Positions 8,702 to 18,776 of a stretch of 64,000 bases of DNA are shown one piece after another. Position numbers and translations under genes: made by a program. Location of the stretch: NCBI GenBank assembly GCA_033344775.1, contig JAWPMT010000005.1, positions 1,781,501 through 1,845,500 on the forward strand, in the 5' to 3' direction. The first letter of the stretch is position 1, and each line of letters begins with the position of its first letter. This DNA is from Cytophagales bacterium (GTDB lineage Bacteria; Bacteroidota; Bacteroidia; Cytophagales; Cyclobacteriaceae). A model generated the notes under the pieces. The model was not told the origin of the DNA, searched no databases, and worked only from the letters and a program-made list of their open reading frames with translations.

Positions 8702-10201
8702 ATGGGAATCCGAGCCATTTTAAGCAAACCTTTTGCCTCACTGATTGTGAAAGACCAAAAAAAATGGTCTCAGCATCCTGGTGAGTATCAACAAGCCATT
8801 TTCAACCACCTGATCAAAGTTGGTGCAACAACGACTTTCGGGAAAGACCATGGCTTTGGTGACATCAAAAACCACGAAGACTTCAAAAAACAAGTTCCGA
8901 TTCGGGATTATGAAGCTTTGTCACCGTATGTTCAGCAAATACTGGATGGAAAATCGGATGTACTTTGGAAAGGTAAGCCTACTTATTTTGCCAAAACGTC
9001 CGGAACCACCAGCGGCACCAAATACATCCCGATCACTAAAGATTCTATCCCTAACCACATCAACAGTGCCCGGAATGCGCTCTTGTCCTACGTTCACGAA
9101 TCAGAGAACTCGGATTTTCTGGATCGCAAGCTGATCTTCCTTTCCGGTAGCCCTACGATGGATAAAAGGGCTGGCATTCATACCGGACGACTTTCTGGCA
9201 TTGTTAACCATCATGTACCTTCTTACCTGCGAACCAACCAGCTACCCTCTTACGAAACGAATTGCATCGAGGATTGGGAATCGAAAGTGGACAAAATCGT
9301 AGAAGAGACCATCGATCAGGACATGTCACTGATTTCTGGCATTCCGCCCTGGGTACAGATGTATTTTGACCGACTGGTAGAAAAGAAAGGCGTTCCAGTC
9401 AAGGACATTTTCCCCAATTTTTCGCTATTCGTTTATGGAGGGGTCAATTTCGAACCATATCGAAAAAAACTTTTTGAAACGATTGGCAAAAGCATTGATT
9501 CCATAGAGACTTATCCCGCCTCGGAAGGATTCATCGCTTATCAGGACACACAGCACGAAGAAGGATTATTGCTCTTAGCCAATAGTGGGATATTTTTTGA
9601 ATTTGTTCCTGCAGATAAATATTTCGAAGAAAATCCTCCTCGTTACACCATTGATGAAGTAGAGATCGGAATAAACTATGCAGTCATCATCAATAGTAAC
9701 GCCGGCTTATGGGGGTATTCCATCGGCGATACAGTGAAATTTGTGAGTAAATCTCCTCATCGATTGTTGGTTACTGGCCGGATCAAGCATTTTATTTCTG
9801 CTTTTGGTGAACATGTGATCGGCGAAGAAGTTGAAAAGGCAATGAAGCTTGCTTGCGAAGAACAGCCAGGAACAGAATTGGTGGAGTTTACTGTAGCTCC
9901 CAACGTGACCCCAGAAGAGGGTCTACCACGACACGAATGGTACATTGCATTCGCTAATGAACCAAAAGACCTGTCCTCTTTCGCAAAAAGCTTAGATTTG
10001 CACCTTCGTAAGCTTAACTCCTATTATGATGATCTGATCAGCGGGGCCATTCTGGAAGAGCTTAAGATCATTAGGTTGCAAAAAAATGCTTTTATCGACT
10101 ACATGAAATCCATTGGAAAACTGGGCGGGCAAAACAAAGTTCCCCGACTGTCAAACGACCGAAAAATTGCCGATCAGTTGATCCAACATTCCCTCAAATA
10201 A
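8702..10201 (+). CDS. GH3 family acyl-acid amido synthetase-like protein
   Basis: The 499-residue protein carries the three ATP/AMP motifs of the GH3 branch of the ANL adenylating superfamily: KTSGTTSGTKYIPIT (~98-112), YPASEGFIAYQ (~274-284) and GYSIGDTVKF near 338. Plant GH3 enzymes adenylate carboxylic acids such as jasmonate or auxin and join them to amino acids; bacterial members are of unknown substrate, so the fold is certain and the reaction is inferred. It is cytoplasmic, with no signal peptide. Only 4 bp separate it from dxr, so it probably begins an operon GH3-dxr-rseP. Confidence 0.88.
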   Translation: MGIRAILSKPFASLIVKDQKKWSQHPGEYQQAIFNHLIKVGATTTFGKDHGFGDIKNHEDFKKQVPIRDYEALSPYVQQILDGKSDVLWKGKPTYFAKTSGTTSGTKYIPITKDSIPNHINSARNALLSYVHESENSDFLDRKLIFLSGSPTMDKRAGIHTGRLSGIVNHHVPSYLRTNQLPSYETNCIEDWESKVDKIVEETIDQDMSLISGIPPWVQMYFDRLVEKKGVPVKDIFPNFSLFVYGGVNFEPYRKKLFETIGKSIDSIETYPASEGFIAYQDTQHEEGLLLLANSGIFFEFVPADKYFEENPPRYTIDEVEIGINYAVIINSNAGLWGYSIGDTVKFVSKSPHRLLVTGRIKHFISAFGEHVIGEEVEKAMKLACEEQPGTELVEFTVAPNVTPEEGLPRHEWYIAFANEPKDLSSFAKSLDLHLRKLNSYYDDLISGAILEELKIIRLQKNAFIDYMKSIGKLGGQNKVPRLSNDRKIADQLIQHSLK

Positions 10202-10205
10202 GATC

Positions 10206-11366
10206 TTGGAAAAGCCCCAGAAACGAATTGCAATCTTAGGTTCCACTGGTTCCATTGGAACACAAACCCTCGAAGTGGTCGCGCAACATGCGGATCGGTT
10301 TGCGGTGGAAGTATTGACGGCCAACAACAATGCAGACCTACTGATCCGTCAAGCCGGTCAATTCAAACCCAATGTAGTGGTCATCGGCAATGAATCCCTG
10401 TACGATCAGGTATTCTCAGCACTGGATCCATTGGATATCAAAGTATATGCCGGCGACAATGCGCTGGCGAGTGTCGTGCAGATGGACTCAGTGGATATTG
10501 TGCTTACGGCATTGGTTGGCTATTCAGGGCTGAAACCTACCATCGCAGCAATAGAAGCCGGAAAACCGATTGCACTGGCGAACAAAGAAACATTAGTGGT
10601 TGCCGGTGAACTGATCACCAAACTGGCACAGGAAAAAGGTGTCAATATCCTTCCTGTAGATTCGGAACACTCTGCTATTTTCCAGTGCCTGGTCGGAGAA
10701 TTCCACAATCCGATCGAAAAATTGATCCTTACGGCTTCAGGCGGCCCTTTCCGAGGAAAATCCAGAGAGGAATTGCTGACCGTAACCAAGGCCCAGGCCT
10801 TGAAGCACCCCAACTGGGACATGGGTGCCAAAATCACCATCGATTCCGCCAGCCTTATGAATAAAGGGCTGGAAGTGATCGAAGCAAAATGGTTGTTTGG
10901 CATTGGCCTGGACAAGATTGAGGTGGTGGTACATCCACAGTCCATCATCCACTCGATGGTTCAATTTGAAGATGCATCGATTAAAGCACAACTTGGACTA
11001 CCAGATATGCGTATTCCTATTCAGTTCGCCCTGAGCTATCCAGAGCGACTGAAATCTAATTTCCCACGATTTGATTTCGTGGACTATCCATCGCTGACGT
11101 TTGAGAAGCCGGACACGTCCACTTTTAGGAATCTGGCTTTGGCGTACGAAGCCATAAAATCAGGAGGGAATAAACCATGCATCCTGAACGCGGCCAATGA
11201 AATAGCCGTAGACGGATTTTTGAAGGATAAAATAGGATTCCTGGAAATCTCCGATATCATCGAGCAATGTCTCGAAAAAGTTGATTTCGTAAGGCAACCC
11301 ATATTGGAAGACTTTGTAAATACAGATAAAGAAACAAGAATTAAAGCGAGAGAATTAGTAGCGTAA
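10206..11366 (+). CDS. dxr: 1-deoxy-D-xylulose 5-phosphate reductoisomerase
   Basis: Second step of the MEP isoprenoid pathway: converts 1-deoxyxylulose 5-phosphate to 2-C-methylerythritol 4-phosphate with NADPH. The 386 residues show the NADPH loop GSTGSIG (12-18), the metal/substrate region PVDSEHSAIFQ (~150), ASGGPFRG (~178) and the SLMNKGLEVIEA segment near 217. It starts with TTG at 10206, directly after the GH3 stop, with no better in-frame ATG near the NADPH motif. The stop codon shares one base with the rseP start (TAATG), a coupled arrangement that is widespread because Dxr and RseP genes are often neighbours. Confidence 0.96.
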   Translation: MEKPQKRIAILGSTGSIGTQTLEVVAQHADRFAVEVLTANNNADLLIRQAGQFKPNVVVIGNESLYDQVFSALDPLDIKVYAGDNALASVVQMDSVDIVLTALVGYSGLKPTIAAIEAGKPIALANKETLVVAGELITKLAQEKGVNILPVDSEHSAIFQCLVGEFHNPIEKLILTASGGPFRGKSREELLTVTKAQALKHPNWDMGAKITIDSASLMNKGLEVIEAKWLFGIGLDKIEVVVHPQSIIHSMVQFEDASIKAQLGLPDMRIPIQFALSYPERLKSNFPRFDFVDYPSLTFEKPDTSTFRNLALAYEAIKSGGNKPCILNAANEIAVDGFLKDKIGFLEISDIIEQCLEKVDFVRQPILEDFVNTDKETRIKARELVA

Positions 11367-12679
11367 TGGAAACGATTATTATGACGGTCCAGCTTTTGCT
11401 GGGTTTATCCATACTTGTAGGCGTACATGAGTGGGGCCATCTGGCTGCCGCCAAAGCCTTCGGCATGCGTGTCGAAAAGTACTCTATCGGATTTCCACCG
11501 AAGATCTGGGGTAAAAAATTCGGTGAAACAGAATACTCCATTGGAGCGATTCCTTTGGGTGGTTTTGTGAAAATCTCCGGCATGATCGATGAATCACTGG
11601 ACACAGAAAGCCTTAGCGAAGAACCCGAACCATGGGAATTTCGTGCTAAGCCAGCCTGGCAGCGTCTGATTGTCATGTTGGGTGGTATCATCGTGAATGT
11701 CATCACAGGTATCATCATATTCATCGCTCTTACTTACTCCCAGGGCGAAAGATATCTATCCAAAGAAGAGCTCAATAAGCATGGAATCGTAGCTTATGAA
11801 CTGGGTGAAAAGATCGGATTCAAGACGGGTGATAAGGTCATCAACATCAATGGCCAGGATTTTCAGAAATTCCGTGATTTGATCAGCCCCGATGTGTTGT
11901 TAGGTACGGATGGTTACTACACCGTACTGCGAGATGGCCAGGAGGTCCGAATCGATATTCCTAACAATTTCCTGGATGATTTTTCCGAAGGACGCGAAGC
12001 TACGCCATTCATCATTCCGCTTGCGCCGTTCAAAGTAGGCACCATTCCAGCAGGCAGCGACGCAATTCAAGGCGGGCTTCAGGAAGGTGATAAATTCATT
12101 ACGGTACAAGGTCAACCCATTCGTTTTTATGATGATCTGGCAACAGTGCTTGATCAAAACAAAAACGGTTCTGTCAATGCCGTGGTAGACCGGGATGGTC
12201 AACAACATGAGCTTAACTTAATCGTGAATGAAAATGGAAAATTGAAAATTGGCATTCAATATGACATTGATTATTCCACCAATGAATTCACTTTCGGAGA
12301 ATCCGTATCCAGAGGGACCAACCGCGCATTCAGCGTCGTATGGGTGAACATTAAAGCATTTGGTAAAATCTTCTCAGGAGATATCTCGCCTAGAAAATCA
12401 TTATCCGGTCCTATTGGTATCGCTGGCCTGTTTGGTGGCGATTGGGACTGGGTGAACTTCTGGAACATCACAGGACTACTCTCTATGGTTCTTGCTTTCA
12501 TGAACTTGCTCCCGATCCCTGCTTTGGATGGCGGTCACGTCATGTTCCTTACCTGGGAAATGGTCACCGGCAGAAAGCCTTCGGACAAGTTCCTGGAGAA
12601 TGCCCAAAAAGTAGGTATGGTTCTAATTCTGGGACTGATGGTTTTTGTCATTTTTAACGACATCTCCAAGTTCTTTTAA
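11366..12679 (+). CDS. rseP: RseP-type site-2 intramembrane zinc metalloprotease
   Basis: Inner-membrane protease that cuts transmembrane anchors, for example of anti-sigma factors and leftover signal peptides. The 437 residues have the zinc motif HEWGH at 21-25 in the first membrane helix, the GFPPKIW loop, two PDZ domains (about 135-300), and the third zinc ligand in MNLLPIPALDGGH near 380-390 with a final membrane helix. The ATG overlaps the last base of dxr. A strong terminator follows at 12708. Confidence 0.95.
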   Translation: METIIMTVQLLLGLSILVGVHEWGHLAAAKAFGMRVEKYSIGFPPKIWGKKFGETEYSIGAIPLGGFVKISGMIDESLDTESLSEEPEPWEFRAKPAWQRLIVMLGGIIVNVITGIIIFIALTYSQGERYLSKEELNKHGIVAYELGEKIGFKTGDKVININGQDFQKFRDLISPDVLLGTDGYYTVLRDGQEVRIDIPNNFLDDFSEGREATPFIIPLAPFKVGTIPAGSDAIQGGLQEGDKFITVQGQPIRFYDDLATVLDQNKNGSVNAVVDRDGQQHELNLIVNENGKLKIGIQYDIDYSTNEFTFGESVSRGTNRAFSVVWVNIKAFGKIFSGDISPRKSLSGPIGIAGLFGGDWDWVNFWNITGLLSMVLAFMNLLPIPALDGGHVMFLTWEMVTGRKPSDKFLENAQKVGMVLILGLMVFVIFNDISKFF

Positions 12680-12707
12680 CATATAAAAGATACTTTTTGA
12701 ATACTTT

Positions 12708-12737
12708 AAACAGCCTCTTTTGAGGCTGTTTGTTTTT
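12708..12737 (+). terminator. Rho-independent terminator after rseP
   Basis: AAACAGCCTC (12708-12717), loop TTTT, then GAGGCTGTTT (12722-12731) form a perfect 10-bp stem followed by GTTTTT. It lies 28 bp after the rseP stop. The A-rich left arm may also let it stop the convergent transcript of the gene ending at 12765. Confidence 0.88.
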
Positions 12738-12764
12738 AAGGAGATTTGAGAATAACTCAGTACT

Positions 12765-13436
12765 TCAATAGTATCCATCGTACTGCTGATACCATTGTTT
12801 ACTGAAGTTACGCAAGTTACTTTTTATGTTGCCACCTGACTTCCTGCCTCCAGCAAGTATAACCGTGAACCCGGAAAGTAAAAAGACTCCACCGATAGCT
12901 GATCTTTGATTTACTCCCTTCTGAAAATCCGAAGCGCAACCAGCCGTTCCACACTTAACACTTCCGAGGATACCTTGAACTTGACTAGCAAGTAGCAGAC
13001 CTCCTCCAATTGAGGATAAGGCTATTCCCAAACTTTCAGATGCCCTGTGCTTTCGTCGATTTCTCAAGATCTTATTCAGCATATCATTAAACTTTGTCAT
13101 AGAACCGTCATAATATTCGATATGAATATTTCTATCCTTCAACCAACGGGCATTTTCGTCAGACCTAAACAAGTCCGTACCTTCATACTTATCTCCTAAG
13201 GTCAAATCCAACCAATTGATTGTGGTCTTTTTCAGTTTCGCCAAAGACTTTGTTTTCAGTGCCTCTGATAAGTTTTTATTGATTGTGGGATTATTCCACT
13301 CGTATATGTGAACTGGAAAGTGATTTTCTTCCAGCCACTCTTCCTGCGCCGGGTAGAGAGAAGTCGTTTCTTGCGAAATAGCATCCTGGCACAATGGACA
13401 AAGTAGCACCAACAATAGAAATAGTTGCAGTTTCAT
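12765..13436 (-). CDS. Secreted hypothetical protein with two C-terminal hydrophobic segments
   Basis: A 223-residue protein beginning with a signal peptide (LFLLLVLLCPLCQDAISQ). A polar middle region follows, then two hydrophobic, glycine-rich segments (SIGGGLLLASQVQGILG near 143-160 and SAIGGVFLLSGFTVILAG near 179-197), separated by a loop with CGTAGC, which could form a disulphide. The C-terminus is basic and aromatic (QWYQQYDGYY). I do not recognise the family. It is monocistronic and convergent to rseP. The upstream region has an inverted repeat AGTTTTGA/TCAAAACT at 13448-13471 that could be an operator. Confidence 0.7.
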   Translation of the reverse strand: MKLQLFLLLVLLCPLCQDAISQETTSLYPAQEEWLEENHFPVHIYEWNNPTINKNLSEALKTKSLAKLKKTTINWLDLTLGDKYEGTDLFRSDENARWLKDRNIHIEYYDGSMTKFNDMLNKILRNRRKHRASESLGIALSSIGGGLLLASQVQGILGSVKCGTAGCASDFQKGVNQRSAIGGVFLLSGFTVILAGGRKSGGNIKSNLRNFSKQWYQQYDGYY

Positions 13437-13668
13437 GAATGATTTGAAGTTTTGATCAACATGTCAAAACTGATACAACAACCCGGCTTCATTTAATTGA
13501 ATTTCAATTTTCCTGGTAAGTTGAGTTGCAAGATTCAATACATTTGAGAGTGAGTACGCGCTTTTTTGGGAAGCCCTATGTGACTAAGAAACTTGGCCAA
13601 TTGCGATTATTTCATGAAATTCAACAACGTATGCTTAATCAAATTCCGTAGCGATTGAGATATTGAAA

Positions 13669-14460
13669 ATGAGTATAAAACGAACCTCCCTTATTGTAGC
13701 TATTTTTCTATGGACCAGCCAATTAGAAGCACAAATCATGAAAGTGGATCGGATAGACGTCACTGCAGACTCCAGTTATTGGTCAGGGAGCGTTGATTTC
13801 CAACTTGATGTCAACAATCAAAGTGCAGAAGAAGAGGAGAACGCCACCTTTGTTGGCACCACACTCGATGTTGATGTGAGCTTCATTGGTGACAATCACC
13901 TTTACAAACTGATCAATCAGCTGCAATACTTTTCAACCGGGGTGGGACCATTCGTCAGTACCGGATACGGCCACTTCAGGATACAATGGCTCAGGAAAAA
14001 GAACTTCTCCTATGAAAATTTCGCTCAGGTACAATACGACCAGGGAAGAAACTTAAAATGGCGGGGCCTGACTGGCGGTGGCATCAAGATCAGACTATTT
14101 CGAAAGAAAAATTCTTATGTCCATTACGGACTGGGGGCCATGTTTGAACAAGAACGATGGACAGACTTTGAGAGCAATGTGATTGAAAAGAACCTCCTCA
14201 AAATGTCGACTTATTTTGGTTCTGAAATGGACCTGGGACAAGTAGGGAAAGTAACAACAACCCTCTATTTTCAGACCGGGTACGATGCAGATGATGCTGT
14301 TCATAGAAACAGGGTCAGTGGCGACCTGGCTTTGGAATTTGAAATCACAGAAGTCCTCGGGTTTACGAGCAACTTCAGCTTACAATACGAAGACAAACCG
14401 ATCATCGACATCAACAACATCGTGTACTCGATCACCAATGGGATCACCCTGAATTTTTAA
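13669..14460 (+). CDS. DUF481-like outer-membrane beta-barrel protein
   Basis: A 263-residue protein with a signal peptide (TSLIVAIFLWTSQLEAQ) and regular beta-strand alternation through the rest: FQLDVNNQSAEEEENATF, HFRIQWLRKKNFSYENF, VHYGLGAMFEQERW, ending with the barrel-type terminal strand GITLNF. The layout (VDFQLDVNNQS, GRNLKWRGLTGGGIKIRLF) is that of the DUF481 family of small salt- or alkaline-induced outer-membrane proteins; ligand and function are unknown. A TTG at 13663 opens the frame two codons earlier; ATG at 13669 is the better start. It is a single gene. Confidence 0.75.
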   Translation: MSIKRTSLIVAIFLWTSQLEAQIMKVDRIDVTADSSYWSGSVDFQLDVNNQSAEEEENATFVGTTLDVDVSFIGDNHLYKLINQLQYFSTGVGPFVSTGYGHFRIQWLRKKNFSYENFAQVQYDQGRNLKWRGLTGGGIKIRLFRKKNSYVHYGLGAMFEQERWTDFESNVIEKNLLKMSTYFGSEMDLGQVGKVTTTLYFQTGYDADDAVHRNRVSGDLALEFEITEVLGFTSNFSLQYEDKPIIDINNIVYSITNGITLNF

Positions 14461-14563
14461 GAGATCTTTCCCTCTCTCTATTATTTACAGTACCCGAGGA
14501 TCAGTAAAATTCAAGACAATGAATCCTTAGGTAAGAAGAATCAGTTTATTTTGAGCTTGCATT

Positions 14564-16309
14564 ATGAAATTCACCGAAGAACAGCTAGCTATCATTCAAT
14601 CGGATACAGACTTGAAAGTCAATGCGGTCGCAGGGTCTGGCAAGACCTCTACCCTATTGGCCTATGCAAAACAACACGCTGATAAACGCATCCTTTATCT
14701 CGTTTTCAATAAATCAGTCAAAGAAGAAGCCAAATTAAAATTTCAGGAACAGGGCTTGCGCAACACCACGGTAGAAACTGCTCACTCGCTGGCTTACGGC
14801 GCAATGAGAAGCAAGGGTCATATTGAGTTACGACACCAGGGATACACGGCTTTTGACGTCAGAGAGCTGCTTCAGTTTTCCATGGGTGATCTGATCACTG
14901 AAATGAAAATTGCCAGTCATGTGGTCAAGATGGCTTCTTGTTTTTGTAATAGCCAGGAATTGAAGCTGAAAGACTGTCCCTATCTATCCTTTTTGCCTCC
15001 AGGGCAGGAGCGCCAGTTTGCAGAAGAATACTTTGACCTGATCCATCAGTCGACCAGAGACTTTCTAGGTCTGATGCACCGACGAAAGCAACCCCTGACA
15101 CATGAGTTTTACCTAAAACAATACCAGCTCTCTCAACCTCGCCTGAATTATGACATCATTCTGTTCGATGAAGGCCAGGATGCCTCAGGTGTAATGTTGG
15201 ATATCTTTCTAAAGCAAGCTGCGCGAAAAGTGATTGTCGGAGACCAAAATCAGCAGATCTATAGCTGGCGATATGCGATCAATGCACTCACTGAAGTTGA
15301 TTTTGAAGAGAAGGTCCTGACAAATAGTTTTCGCTTTCCGCAGGACATTGCTGATATCGCCAACGATGTATTGGCCAGAAAAGAACACCTGGATTATCCA
15401 AAAAGTCCAACAATCAAAGGATTGGCTGAAACCAGATTGATGACCAGTCCAGCCAGAGCCACCCTTGGGCGGACCAACTCTGGCATCTTAGTGAGTGCCA
15501 TCGATCAGCTGATTGAGGAAAAAGAGATCAAGTCACTGTATTTCGAAGGAAATTTTGAGACCTACACCTACGCGGATGAAAATGGATCCATCTGGGACAT
15601 TCTCAATTTGCACCAGGGCAAAAAGCACCAGATCAGAAATAACCTGATCCGAGGCATGAAGGGCATGACCCAACTCAAGGAATATGCTGAAGAAACCAAT
15701 GACTCCTCGTTAAAAGGCCTGATCGAAATTGTGGTAAAGTATCAGAGTGAATTGCCATATCTGATCAAAAAAATCAAGAATGCACAGGTAGAGGTCGATG
15801 AGAAAGACAAGGCAGACATGATCTTTTCGACGATACACAAAGCCAAAGGGATGGAGTATGATCAGGTGACTTTAACTGCTGATTTCCTCACAGAAGACAG
15901 ACTACTGGAAACCATCGGATCCGCTGACAAGGCCTCTCTTGATAAAGGACGGCTGGGTGAAGAAATTAATCTACTATATGTTGGGGTCACCCGAACCAAA
16001 CAACAGCTCAACATGCCTAACGACTTGCTTCCGGTGGAAATGCAGGAACCGGAAGACGAGAAAAAAGGAACTGGTTTTTTCGACCTACCCGACTGGAGGT
16101 TCTCGCAGCAAGAAAAATCCAGTAAATCGATAAAACAAAGCAGGCAAACCAATCCGAATGCCTATAAGAAATGGACCGCTGCAGAAGATCAGGAGTTGCA
16201 GGATCGCTATGCGGAACAACAACCCATAAAGCGTATCAGCCAGGAAATGGGCCGAAACAAAGGAGCAATCTATTCCCGCTTGAAAAAACTTGGATTGGCA
16301 GAAGAATAA
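14564..16309 (+). CDS. UvrD/Rep-type superfamily 1 helicase, FBH1-like
   Basis: A 581-residue DNA helicase. It shows the Q motif and Walker A NAVAGSGKTST near residues 20-31, motif II ILFDEGQDA near 198, motif III VGDQNQQIYSWR near 222, motif IV-like TNSFRFPQ, motif V TIHKAKGMEYDQV near 423 and motif VI LLYVGVTRTKQQL near 470. Motif II is DEGQ rather than the usual DEAQ/DExx form found in UvrD, as in eukaryotic FBH1-like helicases. The last ~50 residues (YKKWTAAEDQELQDRYAE ... GAIYSRLKKLGL) form a Myb/SANT-like helix-turn-helix with a conserved Trp, which often decorates such helicases. Expected role: unwinding or clearing recombination intermediates. Single gene. Confidence 0.88.
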   Translation: MKFTEEQLAIIQSDTDLKVNAVAGSGKTSTLLAYAKQHADKRILYLVFNKSVKEEAKLKFQEQGLRNTTVETAHSLAYGAMRSKGHIELRHQGYTAFDVRELLQFSMGDLITEMKIASHVVKMASCFCNSQELKLKDCPYLSFLPPGQERQFAEEYFDLIHQSTRDFLGLMHRRKQPLTHEFYLKQYQLSQPRLNYDIILFDEGQDASGVMLDIFLKQAARKVIVGDQNQQIYSWRYAINALTEVDFEEKVLTNSFRFPQDIADIANDVLARKEHLDYPKSPTIKGLAETRLMTSPARATLGRTNSGILVSAIDQLIEEKEIKSLYFEGNFETYTYADENGSIWDILNLHQGKKHQIRNNLIRGMKGMTQLKEYAEETNDSSLKGLIEIVVKYQSELPYLIKKIKNAQVEVDEKDKADMIFSTIHKAKGMEYDQVTLTADFLTEDRLLETIGSADKASLDKGRLGEEINLLYVGVTRTKQQLNMPNDLLPVEMQEPEDEKKGTGFFDLPDWRFSQQEKSSKSIKQSRQTNPNAYKKWTAAEDQELQDRYAEQQPIKRISQEMGRNKGAIYSRLKKLGLAEE

Positions 16310-16428
16310 ATTGTCTTTACTAAAGTTTTTAATCTGACATTCATCTTACCTATTTGAAAGGTCTATCGAAAAAGTGGCTCTCGCCTTTCTAAATTTCATT
16401 TAGCATTGCAGAACCTAACCACAAACTA

Positions 16429-17028
16429 ATGAAGAGCATCCGCCAAGCCCTTTGTTTGCTATGTCTATTATTTGCCACTGTATTGACTGCTCAGGAAGAT
16501 TATCTGGCAATTTGAACAGGCTATAATAGCACAAGTTTAAACTCATCTTCTAATTCAGATATCTCAATAAGTCCCAGAAATACGTGGCACGCGTCACTGG
16601 TTTACACTTATATTTCAGAGAATAACCTGATTGGATACTCCATAGAGCCCGGTTACATGATCAAAGGCTCAAGAGTTGGGAATGATACCACGGATTACAA
16701 GTTCAACTTCCTGAGTGTTCCAATCTTGTTGAATTTCTACCCAATCAAGAAACTAATGATCAGTGCAGGGCCTGAAATAGGCTATCTCCTTAATGCGAAA
16801 AATATCGTGAATGATTCAACCAAGGTCAAAATACACGATGTTTATGATAATCGACTGGAAATTTCAGGTATCATAAGCGCGAGTTACTCCATATCCTTCT
16901 TTGCAGACCTGGGAGTACGATATAACAGGGCTTTTACCTCGCTTTCTGGCAATGACGTGACGTTAAAAAGAGAAGACCTTTTCAGCTAGTACTTTCAGGT
17001 TTTTCTTACTTTGAAAATAGCTAACTAA
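16429..17028 (+). pseudogene. Porin-family (PorT-like) outer-membrane gene with two nonsense codons
   Basis: From ATG 16429 a signal peptide is read (QALCLLCLLFATVLTAQ), then a TGA at 16513-16515 interrupts the frame at codon 29; the same frame continues with barrel-like sequence (NLIGYSIEPGYMIKGSRV, FLSVPILLNFYP, MISAGPEIGYLLNAK) typical of the small outer-membrane beta-barrel family with the SIEPG and SVPILL motifs. A second stop, TAG at 16987-16989, comes just before YFQVFLTLKIAN and TAA at 17026, which reads like a lost last strand. No frameshift is needed. An internal ATG at 16657 could restart translation but would give no signal peptide and half a barrel. Called a recent pseudogene. 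Confidence 0.75.
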
Positions 17029-17063
17029 AAGGCCTTCGTATATCAACTTAAGTAATCAGAAGA

Positions 17064-18743
17064 TTACTCAGGAGTCTTCTCTTCAGGCCACTCTTTCTTG
17101 AAGTTGCCCCAGAATTCGTCCACTGTACTTTTCATGTCTTTGCGGAGTAGGAAGATACCCACTAAGTTAGGTAGGGTCATCACAGCAATGGTGATTCCTG
17201 AAAGGGTCCAGATGATGGTTGTGTCCGTAAATGCTGCCAGACAGAAAGCAATTACGTACACGATACGGTAGTAAACTACTGACTTACTTCCAAACAAGAA
17301 AGTCATGGCCCGGTCACCATAGTAAGACCAGGAAATAGCCGTACTAAACGCAAACAGCAGCAGTCCAATCGAAACGATGTATTGCCCCCATTCGCCAAAG
17401 AGCCCTTTCTGGAAGGCAATAGCGGTCAGTGGCGCACTATGAACCAGCGATTTTCCTCGAAGTACCACATCCGAAGAACTGGGCTTACCATCAACAATGG
17501 ACAAGGCTCCTGAATACAGATTCCCTGTTTCAGTGTCGAACACCAATACTTTTTCGGCCAGAGATCTCGCATGGATCACCGACACATTGCCGGGCAAAGA
17601 TCCATTGCTAACACGTGCTTCTCCATTGAATAAAGGAAGCGGTGCTTCTCCACTGATGTGGCCATATAGCAGTGCTCTTCCATCTTCAGTCGCATCAGTG
17701 TAGGTACCTTCGACAATGGCCAAATCTGACAACTGGAATTCGTTTTGATGTTTTTCGTTCCATACCCCAGACGATAAGAGTACCAGTCCGGTAACGGTAC
17801 AGATCACGATGGTGTCTATGAATGGCTCCAAAATGGCAACCAAACCTTCTGACACGGGCTCATGTCCTTTTGCAGATGCGTGGGCGATTGGCGCACTACC
17901 CTGACCCGCTTCATTGGAAAACAAGCCTCGACCTACTCCTTTGTTAAAGGCAAAAGCAATGGATGCTCCCAGGAATCCGCCAGAAGCTGCAGAACCGGTG
18001 AATAAGTCAGCGAAAATGGATACAAATGATGATCCAATATTACCCAGGTTAGCAAAGATCACCGCGAAGGCTCCTATGAAGTAGATGATGGCCATAGAGG
18101 GCACTAATTTCTCGGTCACTGCTGCAATACGTTTGATACCACCAATGATGACAAATCCGAGCAAGATCGCCAGCACCACACCAGTTGCTACTTTATCGAT
18201 CCCGAAGGTCGCAAAGAGTGAATTAGAAATACTATTGATCTGAGGCAAGCTACCCGTCCCAAAAGATGACAATACGGTAGCAACCGCAAAAATTGCTGCC
18301 AACCAGCCCATGTTCAACTTGTTCTTCATGTAGTACATCGGACCACCAGCCATGGTACCATCTTCCGCTTTTTCACGGTACTTATGCGAAAGCGTTACCT
18401 CCACAAACTTGGTACACATACCGACTGCAGCCGTCATCAGCATCCAAAACAAAGCTGCCGGGCCTCCGATGTGTACTGCCAGTGCTACACCGGCGATGTT
18501 TCCGGTTCCGACTGTTCCTGACAGGGCGGTAGCCAAAGCCTGAAAGTGAGAGGTATCTCCTTCGTCATCCGCTTTGTCAAACTTCCCTTTGACCACTTTG
18601 ATGGCAAACCCAAAGTATCTGATCTGTGGAAACTTCAGATAAATGGTGAAGAATAGTCCCGTACCGAGCAAAGCGTAAGGAAACCATGCTGCACTTCCGA
18701 TGTAGCTATCGATCAGGGCCAGAAAATCATTGAGTTGCTGCAT
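17064..18743 (-). CDS. AGCS family sodium/alanine symporter with an inserted extracytoplasmic loop
   Basis: Amino acid carrier, probably importing alanine or glycine with Na+. The 559 residues contain the family signatures: [17 protein letters not shown] (~80-97), [11 protein letters not shown] and [21 protein letters not shown] (~270-290), with about ten membrane helices. Between [16 protein letters not shown] and [12 protein letters not shown] (about residues 325-440) sits ~115 extra polar residues, far longer than in typical 450-residue AGCS proteins, rich in beta-type sequence and likely a folded periplasmic domain. A TTG 21 codons upstream is also open, but ATG 18743 fits the promoter placed at 18777-18807. 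Confidence 0.9.
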   Translation of the reverse strand: MQQLNDFLALIDSYIGSAAWFPYALLGTGLFFTIYLKFPQIRYFGFAIKVVKGKFDKADDEGDTSHFQALATALSGTVGTGNIAGVALAVHIGGPAALFWMLMTAAVGMCTKFVEVTLSHKYREKAEDGTMAGGPMYYMKNKLNMGWLAAIFAVATVLSSFGTGSLPQINSISNSLFATFGIDKVATGVVLAILLGFVIIGGIKRIAAVTEKLVPSMAIIYFIGAFAVIFANLGNIGSSFVSIFADLFTGSAASGGFLGASIAFAFNKGVGRGLFSNEAGQGSAPIAHASAKGHEPVSEGLVAILEPFIDTIVICTVTGLVLLSSGVWNEKHQNEFQLSDLAIVEGTYTDATEDGRALLYGHISGEAPLPLFNGEARVSNGSLPGNVSVIHARSLAEKVLVFDTETGNLYSGALSIVDGKPSSSDVVLRGKSLVHSAPLTAIAFQKGLFGEWGQYIVSIGLLLFAFSTAISWSYYGDRAMTFLFGSKSVVYYRIVYVIAFCLAAFTDTTIIWTLSGITIAVMTLPNLVGIFLLRKDMKSTVDEFWGNFKKEWPEEKTPE

Positions 18744-18776
18744 ACAATAATTGAGGTTAGGTAAATCGCAATCCGA

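Noticed and set aside
16513-16515. TGA read as selenocysteine or recoded codon in the porin gene
   Set aside because: No SECIS-like hairpin is evident after it, the family has no catalytic Sec, and a second stop (TAG) further on points to decay.
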